From: Larimichthys crocea
Taxonomy: Eukaryota > Chordata > Actinopteri > Sciaenidae
NCBI RefSeq assembly: GCF_000972845.2
Contig: NC_040033.1
Coordinates: forward strand, 5,794,241 to 5,858,240
DNA length: 64,000 nt
Direction of reading: 5' to 3'
Part shown: positions 37,054-48,627 of the stretch, in pieces
Numbering within the stretch: the stretch's first letter is position 1
Layout: every line of letters begins with the position of its first letter
Made by a program: the position numbers and the translations under genes
Notes under the pieces: generated by a model
Database searches by the model: none
Told to the model about the DNA's origin: nothing
What the model saw: only the letters and a program-made list of their open reading frames with translations

Positions 37054-38150
37054 TAGAGTGTGTTTCTGGATGTGTTTGAGCAAGAGTAAGATCCGTGGGG
37101 AAATTATCTCCAGAATGTGGTATTGAGCGCACTTTACTGATGGAAACAGAAGTATTTCTGAGAGCGGTGCCCAGCACTGGAATTGAGGGGCAATTTGTTT
37201 TGGTGGGTGTGCAAATGAGCAGGAAATAACATCGGTAAAGGAAAAAGAAACTTGTAAACCAAGACTATTCTGTTATCACGCCCACAAATAAGCAGAAGAC
37301 ACCCCACTGACAAGCGATAGAAAACAGACTTGTGGATTTCAAAACATCCATGCCCCTTTCTTCCAGTGCATCACCAACCCAACGTTAAATTCACACATCA
37401 CACGTGCAGTTTGTGTGTCTTCTCTCTCTGTCAGGGAAGTGGAAGCGATAGATAGCACTTGTCTTGCGTTAACGTACAGAGCACAAAAGCAAAAAAAAGA
37501 AACACGCGAAGCTGAGAAGTGCTGGCATCCGCCGTTAAGGATGCAGTTTAACTTTTAATCACCCTTGAAATTCCCTTTGATACGTGTTACCGAGAAGGAG
37601 AAGGAGAGAGGAGATGAGACAACGCTGGCTTTCAACAGCCCGTACTGTACGATGATGCCTGCTTTAGATAGCTCCTCGTTTCTAATTACCTCAACTTCAG
37701 CTGCGATTTCCTTTGAAGACGAGGCCGGCTGCCTCATAGGCATGATCAGACTGTGACTGTAGGCTAAATCACTAGAACATTCACTTCATGTGGCTCGGGA
37801 CTGTTGGGTTGAAAAGCTGCAGCGATGATTTGTCTTTTCTATTTTCAAAACTCGAGTTTTTTTGGGATTGAGCTCTTTGAAACTGTATTTGAGAAAAAGG
37901 TCCTCGGCAGCATAATTCATGCAATCACAAAGTGTTCTGGAAGCACTGATTGTAATTCACATAAAGAGTTTTGTTGTTGCTGTGGTTGTTTTTGCGCGCT
38001 GAACTTCATCTTTATGGGTCCATTTGCACAGCCGTAGATTTAAAAACACATTTTCCAGCCCTGCATCCTGGAGAATAATGTGAGCGAGGCAGACAGTGAG
38101 TAAAGATTGAAGTGGATGTTGTTCACGGCAACAAGCTTTCCTTTACTTTA

Positions 38151-38380
38151 AAGGACCAGTGTGTAGAATTTAGTAGAATCCAGCATCTGCTTCCTAATGT
38201 GAAGGAGAAAGGTGGCTGCTGTAGAAACGTCAAGGCTCATCCTAAGGTAGAGAGATGCAAAAAATGCATTTTATTTTTTTTAGGTGGTTATACACTAAAG
38301 AAAACATAGTTATGCATCTTATCTTCCATTTCTGCCATATGCTGTAAATAGAGCACTTTAAATCTTACACACTGGACCTT
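38151..38380 (+). mobile_element. 230-bp MITE of the AAGGACCAGTGTGT-terminus family
   Basis: Left end AAGGACCAGTGTGTAGAATT and right end ATCTTACACACTGGACCTT form clear terminal inverted repeats of about 20 bp with few mismatches. Inner blocks GAAAACATAGTTATGCATC and ATGCTGTAAATAGAGC match the copy at 11537-11830. A clear target-site duplication was not found. It is non-autonomous; the 65-residue frame across it is not a gene. Confidence 0.75.
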
Positions 38381-39856
38381 CCATAAACACACCAGTCGTA
38401 ACCGACTGGCTACAATTTGAAAGAAATGTTGGCAAAACAAACTTTTGTGCGTGCAATGAACCCTTTTATCGTCTCAGGATAGGGTTGAATGTAGCTATTG
38501 GTTTTCATCCATTTATTCTACATCTGATTTTAGGGTTAGGTTTTTTTGTTTTGTTTGTTTTCTAATAAGTAAAACTGACGAACAAACCCAAATTTGTCAA
38601 AGTTGACGACTCACATACATTGTCAAAATGATGTAAGAAGCTTATTTTAGTTTTATCTCTCTGATTTTATGATAGATTTGGCACTAGCCTTCTATTGATT
38701 ACAGTTTCGAGTCAGTTTCGAGTGCAGCATTGCATAGAAACTTTTGTATTTTGTGATTTGGCGAAGCCAGTTTCACCGTGCAACACCACTGTCATAAATA
38801 CTTGCTGTAATTATATCATATATATTGCTCTTCTGCTGGTGCTCGCTGCCACTGTGCTCTGAGTTCACAGTCTGGGCAGCCCGGCTAACAAACTGAACTA
38901 ACAGCAGCTATAGTTTGTAGCAGCTGACTGTTACTTTATGGTAGAAAAGTTATACAATGTGACATGAGAGCATGTTTCCCTTCTCTGTTGAGATTTGTGG
39001 GAATAGTTATATTTTATTTTATATAAATTAATATTTAAATATTTTCAGAATGATCTCACTGTGTAAGTGTCTGGTAAACACAAGCACCCCTCTGTGGACT
39101 GACGACTTGGTTCCTTCCGCCTGCTGTACCGAGTACTAGCATCGGTCGTGTATACAGTTTAGTGTATTCCCACGTGTACAGAAGACTCATCAATTACTCC
39201 CCCGTTAACTCCTTGCATCAAGTCTAATTTTATAGTATCCATTATTGAACAGATGCGGTTCAGTAATTTATTGAATTATAGGCCGATATTTGTCACTGTG
39301 GTGACAGCGAGGAAGTTAAGTCAGCTCCACCTCTACTTCATATCACTTTCCCCTTTCTATCCCCCCGTGGACTTTATGGTATGTCTATATTAATCTTCAG
39401 CAAATCAAATCAATGACTCTGGCCTCATATTAGCTCCTCCGACTGTTACCATGGAAACCTAAAGGCCAGTGAATATTACAGGAAGGGGGGGGAGGGGGAG
39501 AGGATTGCCTGCTTAAAGGAAAAGGGGGAGAACGTGGCTTTAACAGCCAGGAGGGGTACCGGGTGAGGGGGGTGGTGGGGCAGAGGTTAGTGCCTCCCAT
39601 ACATCACATGTGCTGTCATCTTGAGGATGTCGCATTAGGGAACAGGAGGCGAGAAAATCCCGTCAGCAGTATAAAATGTCACTGATGTCCTGCTGTGCAT
39701 CATCAACGGTTTGTCTCTACTGCTGCTCTGTTCTTTAGTTTTTTTCTTTAAGCATTTCAGTGTCAAGGTTAAGACAAAGTATATATACAAAGTATTTATA
39801 ATTTTATTTTATATTTTTTACATCTTCACTTATATTTTGTATTTTATATTTCATGT
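38381..39856. other. Unassigned non-coding DNA with a G-rich tract
   Basis: No gene or known repeat recognised. Contains a small duplicated block AGTTTCGAGT near 38705-38725 and the G-rich stretch 39482-39580. The 3' part grades into the LINE tail at 39857. Confidence 0.45.
39553..39580 (+). other. Potential G-quadruplex
   Basis: Four G-runs (GGGG, GGG, GGGGGG, GGGG) separated by the loops TACC, TGA and TGGT fit the G3+N1-7 rule. A further G8-A-G5 run lies at 39485-39498. Formation and function are untested. Confidence 0.6.
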
Positions 39857-39968
39857 TTAGTGCTGTTTGCACCGGGATAAGAGGGAAACGCAATTTCAAT
39901 TCTCTGTCCTGTCCTGTACATATAGCAGCATCGATAAATAAATAATAAAGTTGACTTGACTTGACTAA
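39857..39968 (+). mobile_element. L2/CR1-like LINE 3' end
   Basis: Contains GTGCTGTTTGCACCGGGATA, AACGCAATTTCAATTCTCTG, then AATAAATAATAAAG, and ends in a short tandem tail TTGACTTGACTTGAC. A poor-coding 3' end with a pentanucleotide tail is typical of fish L2/CR1-type elements. Only the 3' end is present, consistent with 5' truncation. Confidence 0.55.
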
Positions 39969-40400
39969 GGCTACGTTTACACGTAGCTGGGTATGTTGAG
40001 AAACGAATATTTCCCTCCCTCCATTTTCCAAAATAACATCGTGCACATAGCATCATTTTCAAAAAAGTTTACCTGCATAAATACGCCATCGAGCGCCGTC
40101 ATAACTACGCCAAGCCTGTGGGTGGCAGTGTAGGAAGAAGGAGAATCCTCTGCAAGCCAATCAGAATAACGCTTCCATGATCATCGTCATAGCAAAAGGT
40201 AAACATTGGTCACACTTTTGGCGCATCAGCTGCCTAAAACTCAGTTTCTGAATTTAGTTTTCCAGAATCTCCACTCTAGCCGGAGTTTTTAGAAAGATTC
40301 GTTTTCAGAGGCGAATTCACCGTTTGCGTGTAAAAGATAGGTACAAACGAAGGAAAATGTCTCCCTTTTTAAAAATACCCGTGTACGTGTAAACAGGGCC
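39969..40400. mobile_element. 432-bp PIF/Harbinger-like MITE with TAA target-site duplication
   Basis: The ends GGCTACGTTTACACGTAGC and GTGTACGTGTAAACAGGGCC are near-perfect inverted repeats, extending to GGGTAT on each side. The trinucleotide TAA flanks both ends (39966-39968 and 40401-40403), which fits the 3-bp TWA preference of PIF/Harbinger transposons. It has no transposase and inserted at the very end of the LINE tail. Confidence 0.75.
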
Positions 40401-40403
40401 TAA

Positions 40404-42574
40404 ACCTGCATTAAAGTAGGTAGTGTGTACAATTCAGTGGCCTCTAACAGTCTAGTTACACATTGCAAACACTCCCTTCTCCAAGCATGATGATGCGAAA
40501 CTACAAAAAGTGTAGCAGTACTAAAAATGCAAACACAGACCAGGACACACGAGAGTCAATTAAAGCAGTTAAAGGTTTAGCTGCAGGTCTAGCGGTGGCT
40601 GAGAGTCGGAAAATCGAAGCAGAAGATGAAACTGGGCTGGACCTGGCAGGCAGGTGAGTTATCCTGAGACATGAGGACAGCAGGCGATCACAAAAGCAAG
40701 ATCGATGTGGCTGCACCATCAGGAGTCCGGATGAGTGAGTCTGGTTTTTATGTAAGTTTGTGTTAATGAAGTAATTGGTTGTAGATCTCTAAAGTTTTTC
40801 AGCTTATAAAAGCTCTGCTGTGTCTATCGTTTGATGCTAAACAGCTGCCTCCTGGGGCAGAAAAACGACACACTGAAAGACGCTAAAGAGTTCTGACAGA
40901 AAACTGTGTGGAATCGTCACTCTGATTTGATCCATTCTTCCATAATATGTCAAGATAAAAACACTGAACAGTGCAGATTTAAGGTTAGACAGTACAATGC
41001 ATGATAAGAATTTAATATCATAACATGAGAGAGACACAGTCCTCTGAAAAGGAAGTAAAAAGGACCTAACGAAATGGAAAGGTACAGTAAACAATTCAGG
41101 GTGAAAGAAAGTTGGAAAAAGAAGTTTTTTTCCTTTCAAAAGGAAAAAAGAGTTCACACCCTCAAATCTGCAGGGGGTTTGTTTCTGAGTCTGGGGGCAT
41201 GAGAACTAAACGCAGCCTCGCAGTATAGGCTTCAGCACTGCAGCGAGGAACAGCGAGAGCTCGGCTAAAACGCAGCGATGTGCGAGGAGGTCATCGATGT
41301 GATTGGACTGTGAAGTGATTTTAAAAACAATTAGATGCACGTTTGAATCAATTCTGTTTAAAGGCTGCACTACAGGGGTGATATGTAACATTAACCAAGT
41401 GGGAGGCCAATCGAGTTTGAGGAATAATCTGAACATGGAGGTCAAAAATTTTCTCCAGATGATGTGCCACAGATATACTTCACGTCTCCAGTTGTGCAGA
41501 TTTGCTCCCAGATCTGTCTGTGTGTGTTTTGATTACAGTAAATTATTCATCTTGAGCTGACAGAATCTGGAAAATTGCCCGAGGCCCTCCTGCCAGTCAA
41601 TGACTCCCACAAAATAATACAATTAAAATTAAATTAATTTCCATCGAACTGAAATAACTGTACTTAATGAGCGGCTTTTGCAAACACATTTCTATTAAAA
41701 ACAAAAGTTAGTTTAGTTGTATGGCCACAAAAACACATAAGCTATGAAGCTACAGCGATTGTTTTTAAAAAATAAATATTGCCTGTTGCCGTAAAGCATA
41801 ATTTTCCTTGACGTTGCATCAGTCGTGCCTTAGGGAGAAAAAGAAGTGTAGAGAAACACAAAGAGAGAAAATAGAAGTTTAGTTGACAGCTTTCTTCAAA
41901 GAATCAGTTGCTGCTTGTGATACTGCGACTGTCTCCAAACTCCAGTCACACAAACGGTAGGCTCTTTGTCTACACCAGCAGCTACAGTAATGTTTCATTT
42001 CACTGTGGAATGGATTCAGCTATTCTCAGTCTGGTGAGAGAACAACTTTTCTCCATGACAGTCCGGACCTTTTCTCGCTGGCTACTTTGCTTACATCTGG
42101 AGGCTGAAATGTGAGACAGCTCGGGATTCAGAGAGCAGTGATCTGATTGTCGGCCAGGTAGCTTCATCATAGGGTGGCAGAGAGATGCGGTATGTATGCA
42201 GGAAAAGTTACTATCATAATCTAGCATGTCAAGAGCATTGACTGGTGATGATGTAAGTCTACGGTAACTTTTTTTTTTTTTTTTAAAGGAGGCAGATGAT
42301 GAAAAAAACAGATCATCTTTGGATTGTAAAATAATCAAACCTGCTGTGTGCACACTGTCAACCTGTGGAGGTGAAATCCATCCATACTCATGCACTGGAC
42401 TGGCAGTTTTTTACCTTCAATAACAAAGAAAAAAGTGTGCATCAACGATATCTAAATTCATGACTATGACGGACTTGCATGTGACAAGTAGCACTAGAGT
42501 TAATTCCATCATTTCACTTGAATATTATTCATATCTCTTGAGCTATCCATTAGAATTGTTCAAGGATTACCACT
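40404..42574. other. Unassigned non-coding DNA
   Basis: No supported gene. Frames up to 131 residues (minus strand 42000-42395) contain a translated poly-T run and no known domain. A 16-base T-run lies at about 42270-42285. No recognised mobile element. Confidence 0.4.
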
Positions 42575-42604
42575 GCTCTCTCTCTCTCTGTCTTTCTCTC
42601 TCTG
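42575..42604. repeat. CT-rich microsatellite
   Basis: (CT)n interrupted by GTCTTT; borders the LINE fragment that follows. Confidence 0.85.
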
Positions 42605-42609
42605 GGAAA

Positions 42610-42905
42610 TCCTTTGTCAAGGTTTCCTGAAAGGAGAGTCTTCCTGGTGGCAAAGCCTCAGAATCACGAGTAAAAAAAAAATGTAGATTTTGTCCTGGTC
42701 ACGGAAGAATAGACCAGTCGACTTTAAGAGATAAAATAAGGGCCATGGGAGTCTGTTAATCCTGCCCATAGTATATGTGCTGTGTGGATTGGGAAAAGGG
42801 CTAAAACAGTCTTACCGGGTTTTCTCTGGGAACACTGGGATCTAGATTCTCTTCTTCAAGCCATCTAAAGGTCACAGACTCATTGTACTATCTCCAGTTT
42901 CTTGT
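42610..42905 (+). mobile_element. Decayed non-LTR retrotransposon, reverse-transcriptase fragment
   Basis: An old copy of an APE-type LINE (RTE-clade-like in my judgement). At 42682-42717 the plus strand reads CRFCPGHGRIDQ, a degenerate form of the conserved GFRPGRGTTDQ-type block of the reverse-transcriptase fingers/palm. The preceding bases (GTCAAGGTTTCCTGAAAGG and following) and the bases after align in order with neighbouring parts of such ORF2 regions. Frameshifts and stops break the frame throughout, so it is dead. It probably continues as the 3' end at 43415-43605. Confidence 0.6.
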
Positions 42906-42944
42906 GCCGTGAGGTGTTAATTCTATATTTTTAATTTAATTTGT

Positions 42945-43105
42945 AATCTGTATGCACCAAAGATATATGTCAGAAAGCTAATTACTTTCTTTCCAAATGT
43001 TAGATCTAGACGTCATTAACGTGCTGTGTGTTTTTGTGGTTGTTTTCATCTAACTTTTGACAAAGCAAATACATTTAGCCAAAATGTCAAACCATTCCTT
43101 TAAAG
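42945..43105 (+). repeat. Teleost dispersed repeat end (same family as 1225-1410)
   Basis: Ends with TTTTCATCTAACTTTTGAC, AAAGCAAATACATTTAGCC and AAAATGTCAAACCATTCC then TTTAAA, matching the end of the family at 1225-1410. It lies between two parts of a decayed LINE, so it may have inserted into that LINE. Its left border is uncertain. Confidence 0.5.
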
Positions 43106-43414
43106 ATATTATACACCACATGTTAAGTTATCTCCTTTTTTTCTTTGTGCAGTACATTGACAGGTCTCATTGGACAGTAGTTCATGTATGCATCATGAAT
43201 CATGTAAGAAGGACCATGGGGTTAGTCACAAAGCACAAAAGCCAGTTTTTGGTCAAGGTTTCAGCAGGAAGTGAAGCAATCTGGATAGTATACAAGTAGA
43301 AAATGAGTTCTCCATACGGCAGGTTGACTCATTCATAAATGTGTAAGGAGCCCAGTGACCCAGGAAGACCTTTGACTCGAAATGCTGCTTTGCATTGTGT
43401 AAGGAATCCCCCCG

Positions 43415-43605
43415 AGTCCTGCCTGGTAGGAAACCCCAGGGCAGACGCAGGACAGAATATTTCTCAGCTGGCCTGGAAACACCTTTGGGAATTCAACAAG
43501 GAGCTAGATAACTGCAGCAAGCATGCCTGGTTTCCCCATTTGCACCGCAATCCTGCTCTGGATAAGCAGCAAGCAAACAGATGGATTAATGGCGGATTTA
43601 AGTAA
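43415..43605 (+). mobile_element. Decayed LINE ORF2 C-terminus and 3' end
   Basis: Plus-strand translation includes NPRADAGQNISQLAWKHLWE, a degenerate form of the conserved C-terminal R-P-R-x-T-W-x-D-Y-I-S-x-L-A-W-E-R-L region of RTE-like fish LINEs. It is followed by GGAGCTAGATAA, CTGCTCTGGATAAGCAGC and a worn tail AACAGATGGATTAATGGCGG. The long open frame at 43339-43605 is this relic, not a host gene. It is likely the distal end of the element whose RT part lies at 42610-42905. Confidence 0.6.
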
Positions 43606-44889
43606 AGATCACATAACCAAACATTAAAGATGTTAATGCACTTTTGTCGATATTACGACTCTAAATTACTCATGAGATAGAGATTCCTAGAGGATCTATA
43701 TCTAGTGTATGTGTGTGTGTTGGCAGTCATTTGTGTGGATTCATCAGTTCAGCAGTATAATTTGAGCCCAGTGATTGAGGAGCCACTTAGTGTTCTTTTT
43801 TATGACAGTGTAAGTTTAAAAAGGCAACGGTTTTCATCAGTTGAGGACTTGCCACAATTTGACCTCATGCAATAGCGTTGCAACTTTAAAATGTCAGCCG
43901 TGTGGAATAATCGGTTTCTTAGGACCTGCGTTCATGCTAATTTCTGCAATTCAAAGAACAGCAACAGCAGAAGCCAAACTTTTGAGTTTCCACGCCACGA
44001 AACATATAATTTTAAGGACTCGAGAAAAATCATAGTCTTGATGAGACACTTTAAGGCATAAGTATACACAACAGTGATGAAAAATGGAGAAAAAAAACAT
44101 GCAGCTCTGGTTTTATATTAAAATGAAGCCAAAGGGAGCCAGACAGTAATGAGTATAGTTTGAAGAACAGATGATACATCACCCTCTCCTCGCCGTGTCT
44201 ACTGAAGGTTACAGGCTGGAAGTGTACATCTATAAAATGTCTCTACGGAGCAAAAATCAAAGCTTGGAGACCAAAGCGGTGCACCTTCTCGTGTCACCGA
44301 GTTTCTATCTTGGCTTCTACTCATTTCGTTTTGCTAAAAGTGTCTACCCTCCCCTCTAACTCAGCCCAGATTGAGCACTTAAAACAAGAAGTGTGAAGTA
44401 GGTAACAGCGAGTATAACCAGCTTACTTCCATTTTCCTGCTGTGAACAAGAATTCGAACTTGTGGTTCTTAAATCGAACGGAGCCCCTGCACAGTTAATT
44501 CTCATGGCTTTCCACAAACTATGTACCTACGTACTTGGTGAACAAACGGCTGTGGCCTCAGTGCTGCAATTAAACGTGTAGACTGATTTACCGTTTCTGA
44601 TGTATGCTTTTTTTATCAAACTGTTGTTTCTGTGAAATTAAAAGTGATGAGGTGTGATAAATTGCTAGTACCTGACAAAGTACAGTTCATATAAACTCTT
44701 GGAGGATTAATTATCATTAGACAGAGCCTCTCTAGCACATATTTTTAGCCAAGTGATGTTGCACCAAAATCAATTAGGAGTCCAAAAGGTTAATTAACGC
44801 ATGACTATCTTTCAGTATTTTAGAACTTCCTCAGCACCAAACCCATTGGTTCCTTCTACAGATATAAATCGGTTCCTGGCTCAACTCCA
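43606..44889. other. Unassigned non-coding DNA
   Basis: No gene recognised. The AT-rich stretch at 44700-44810, with GGATTAATTATCATTAGAC, AAATCAATTAGG and GGTTAATTAACGC, has clustered homeodomain cores and could be regulatory. Confidence 0.4.
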
Positions 44890-45140
44890 CCAGCCGGTTC
44901 GGGCCTTTCTGTGTGGAGTTTGCATGTTCTTCACGTGTCCAACGGCATGGAGGGTTAATTGGTGACTCCAAATTGCCCATAGGTTATGAACGTGAGGGTG
45001 AATGCTTGTTTGTTTCTATGTGTCAGTCCTGTGATGGACTGGAAACTTCTCCAGGGTGTGCAAGTGTACACAATGTCAGCTGGGATCAGCATCAGCCCAC
45101 CGTGACCTTGATAAGGATAAGCAGTTATGGTATATGGTTT
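44890..45140 (+). mobile_element. Fish retroposon fragment (GTGTGGAGTTTGCATGTTC family)
   Basis: Contains GGGCCTTTCTGTGTGGAG, TTTGCATGTTCTTCACGTG, GGTTAATTGGTGACTCC, AAATTGCCCATAGG, CAGTCCTGTGATGGACTGG, CTTCTCCAGGGTGTGCAAG, ATGTCAGCTGGGATCAG and GATAAGGATAAGCAGTTATG. This order matches an abundant teleost retroposon whose tail ends in (ATGG)n. The head is missing and an inner block is deleted around 44938-44945. Non-coding; the open frames of 77 and 110 residues over it are not genes. Confidence 0.75.
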
Positions 45141-47329
45141 CTGTAATCCCCTGACTTTTCCTCTGGCACCAAGATGAAGTTGAGTTTTGTGGCTTTGAGT
45201 GAAATATAGATCATAATACAATCGATGCATTGTTGATTTCAGTGTTTTTGTGGGGTTTATTGACAATAAGAAAATGTAGAATACCACCAGACTTTATACA
45301 ATATAGTTGTACAGCATCTCTCTTACGTTTGGACTTAACTTGCACTTGAAAAGACCAAATTTAAGCACACTGTAGATTGTTTGATTATCAAATATTGATA
45401 TTTAAGTTGACCAAGTTAGAGGGGAAAGTGGGACAAAAAGTCATTTTTTCTACTTTGTTTCATGTAAAACATTCAATATACTGTATAAAACATTCTAGTT
45501 AAGTTGAATGTCTCATGAGAGACATAGCCACTGGTTTTATAGGTCAGCAGCAGATATAAATATAAGTTAGTGAAGGGCTTCAAGAGATTTATGTTTAGGC
45601 CTGTCATCATGTGATTGGCTGTCATGTTCTATTCTCTTACCTGGCTGCTCCCCGAAGGGATGAGCGGTCCCAATAGAAGGACATGTCCTTCTATTTATGT
45701 CTGAGTAACTGCAAATGTTAGGAGTATAAAACACTAATACAGATGTACTGTCCCCTGTCTATGGAGCCGTTTGATGGTTTGAATAACACATTCTCTTTCA
45801 TTTACCCCAAAAATAAAAAAACAATGAAATTTTAAAAAGATCTTACCTCTGACAGAATTTGAAGTTCAAAAACCTCCCGAACATTTCAACTTTCATTGGA
45901 AAGAAGATAATAAAAAAAGCACCAAATAGCAACGGTACGAAAAGCTCTTACACTTTTGTTTGTCACATGTTATAGATTGTTACATTTGTTCTTTAACTCA
46001 ATCACCAAAATTAGAGGTTCGACTATCATAGTAGTGTAAGGTTTTATCAAATGTTGACCCTTGGTGTTTGTCATCGTGTATGTATATAATCTTTTTTTAA
46101 GCTCCAATGTAGTACAATGTCCTAATTAGGCAATATTTATGTTAAATATATTCATGTATTTTGATCACATCGCATTCATTTAAATCATAAAGATTCTCTT
46201 GACATCTTGTTTGTCGATTATAAACTCATTACCTTGATGTACTCAAGAAAAAATGGTCAGTAAAGGACAAAAGCTATAATTTACTACCTCTGGGTGCAGA
46301 CTACTGCTGTTTCCCCAATTGTATAAGCTTATTAATAGCGTTCCCTTTGCATAACCCGTGGAGAATCCCCGATTATTTGACCAGAATGAAAAACAGCATG
46401 GGCTCTTGGTGCCAATCACTGAACACAACTGCATAAAGGTGAAATGAAAGTTTCCTCGGGTCTCTATTGATGGTACACATCTAGAACTTAAAAAAAAATA
46501 AATAAATAAAAATTCTGTTGGCTATTGTCAGGCCCCTATGAAACATTATTACTGAGCTGTACATGTTCCAGGGACGACTGTGATGGATTTCTTTACGATC
46601 TTTGAAAGCAACACACAATGGAGTTATGAAACTGCTTCTGAATGGCGAGTGACGCTGGTGGATTAAATATTCAGACCCTTTGTGTGAAAGCAGCTGAAGA
46701 TCCTTGGACACTGAGGGACTGTGGGGGTTATATAACCGTATCCTATTGTGAACTTTGGCCATCATCAAAGCTTCTCCTCCATCCTGCTGCACCTATCTTC
46801 AATGACAACTGCAGCAGTCAGTGCAGACTAATCTTCTGTGAGAGACAGAAATGAAGACACGTTGCGACTCTTTCAATATAGTGTATTTTCTATAACATTG
46901 CTTTTACCTGGAGAAAAAAAACACACATTTTCCAGGAGCAGCATTCAAGATCAAAAATTGCAGCTTTAATGGCTTCTTCACAGATCTCTTTTTACAATAT
47001 TTGCATGAACATACAAGTATTTAGTTTAGGATTAGCAGTAGGATACTGCAATACAATATGTGCAAATATGTTTGCAAACGTACAAAACAGTTGCTAAGAA
47101 GCTACACCTCAACAGCATAACATTCAACAGCAGCAGAAATATGAAGACAAATGGCAGTTCCTTGTGCATGGAGAAATTTGCTCTCAGGGATTTTCTGCCA
47201 GAAAACCTTATTACATGGTTATGTCTAGGCATAAAATCTACCTGGTTAGGATGAGGAAAAAATAAAGTTAGAAAGCTATTCTGCCAGAAAGCCCAAGACA
47301 AACTTCTTCCACATGCCAGTTCCATGCCA
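45141..47329. other. Unassigned non-coding DNA
   Basis: Nothing recognised except the palindrome at 45672-45695. Short frames on both strands show no domain. Confidence 0.4.
45672..45695. repeat. 24-bp perfect palindrome with GGACATGTCC centre
   Basis: Arms AATAGAAGGACA and TGTCCTTCTATT are exact reverse complements with no spacer. The centre GGACATGTCC fits the p53-family half-site RRRCWWGYYY. A single half-site is weak evidence of binding; a palindrome of this length without spacer is uncommon by chance. Confidence 0.8.
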
Positions 47330-47560
47330 ATGACAATGCTACCATGCTGATGCTTTCAAGGTACCCTACCAAAATTTGGACCAATTAACAAGTCAGGGGA
47401 TCAGTTAAGTTAAAGTCTTTCATGACAATTTATACAAAGTTCGAACAGTTAACCCAAATACACAAATGTCAACCTCATGGTGGCGCTAAAAGAAGACTTT
47501 TAGCATCATTAGGATGCATTGTCAGGGATTAAATTGGGCCAATGCATCAATTGAGTGAGA
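47330..47560 (+). repeat. Ancient teleost dispersed repeat (family of 3460-4432)
   Basis: Contains AATGACAATGCTACCATGC, TACCAAAATTTGGACC, AAGTCAGGGGATCAG, TTCATGACAATTTATAC, AAATGTCAACCTCATGGTGG, CGCTAAAAGAAGAC and CATCATTAGGATGCATTGTC. The order is as expected for the family. Degenerate and non-coding. Confidence 0.6.
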
Positions 47561-48503
47561 TCTGTCCGTGGATAAGTAAAAACCTTGACCTACTGGCGAT
47601 AGAGGAAGGTTGCGGTGTCCTCAACATGCTCCAGTTAATAGTTTCTCTTGTTTTATCACAGAGGTGCAGTAATAATATGACAAAACGGTTTTAATCCTAG
47701 CCAGGGTTTGTAACTTTTTCACCATTAATGCATCACAACTCTCTTCCCGCTGGTGCTGTATCTAAAGGGACCTCTCATATTCATTTCTGTCCAGTCACAC
47801 CTGAGTGGCACCAAAAATAGGGCACTAAAGCTGACCAGAGCATGTACCCCTTCTGGTGTAACACAAGGACACCACTCACTGTAGAGCTGGGATCAGCTGG
47901 CAAGAGCTCTATAATGGTACAAACAAAAATAAAATTCAAATTGTCTGCTGCTGTATACATGAATTTGAGTTGGGTTGACACATTTGACACACAGATTGTC
48001 CTCACAGCCACCTGAAATCCTATTTAAAGTCCTCACTAAAATGTACCTTGTCGGAAACGTCTACAAACACAAAAATGTGTTTCAGTCAAATCCTTGTATT
48101 TTCCATTCTGTGAAAACTCTTTAAAAATATTCAACCGTCTATGTCCTGGTGAGTTGTAGAATGTGTTTTCTTATTCATATTTTAACGTGAATGGTAAATG
48201 GTCTACATGACCTTGGTGAATAGTTTTTCAGTGGTTTTAGGACATTTAATCTGTTGGCTGGTTACAACAGTGTGTTCAGCTTTAAACTTCAAAGCATCCC
48301 TCATGAGAGAAGAGGTAAGCATATCACTCTAATTAAAAAGTCTTTACCACTCACTTGCCAAAGTCACACACCAAACAGTCTGCTGTCTTGAGCTAGAACA
48401 AAGTGATGTGATGTGACCATGTTTTTAATTCAATTAATGAATTCAGCTTTTAGAAAGTACCAAATCATATTATTCTTTACAAAGACCCATCAAATCCCAC
48501 CAT
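47561..48503. other. Unassigned non-coding DNA
   Basis: No gene or element recognised. Confidence 0.4.
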
Positions 48504-48620
48504 GAGCAAGCACCTGGCAACAGTGGCAAGGAAAAACTCGAGCAGAACCAAGCTTTGGATCACCAGCCCTCTGCCTCGAATGGTTGGAGTAAGAGAGAAG
48601 GAAAGAGTGGAGAGAATATA
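48504..48620 (+). repeat. Teleost dispersed repeat fragment
   Basis: GAGCAAGCACCTGGCAACAG, GTGGCAAGGAAAAACTC, GAGCAGAACCAAGCTTTGG, CTGCCTCGAATGGTTGG and GAGAGAAGGAAAGAGTGG follow a fish repeat I recognise. Internal pieces of the usual consensus are missing. It directly precedes the LINE relic, and the 92-residue frame at 48502-48780 is a fusion of the two, not a gene. Confidence 0.55.
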
Positions 48621-48627
48621 CAAAAGA

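Larger units (their letters stand above)
35918..38150. other. Unassigned non-coding DNA
   Basis: No supported gene. Contains a short fragment of the 33185 repeat family near 36283-36312 and a GCAT tetranucleotide run at 37037-37053. At 37555-37756 both strands are open for about 62 residues, but no splice-site pairing or domain supports an exon. A 123-residue minus-strand frame (36681-37052) resembles nothing known to me. Confidence 0.4.

Noticed and set aside
37555..37756. Possible exon open on both strands
   Set aside because: No domain and no matching acceptor/donor pair that gives a convincing phase; both strands are equally open.
42000..42395. 131-residue minus-strand open frame
   Set aside because: Includes a translated poly-T run as a lysine stretch; no domain and no splice context.
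43339..43605. 88-residue frame with plausible protein composition
   Set aside because: It is the decayed C-terminal region and 3' end of a LINE, not a host exon.
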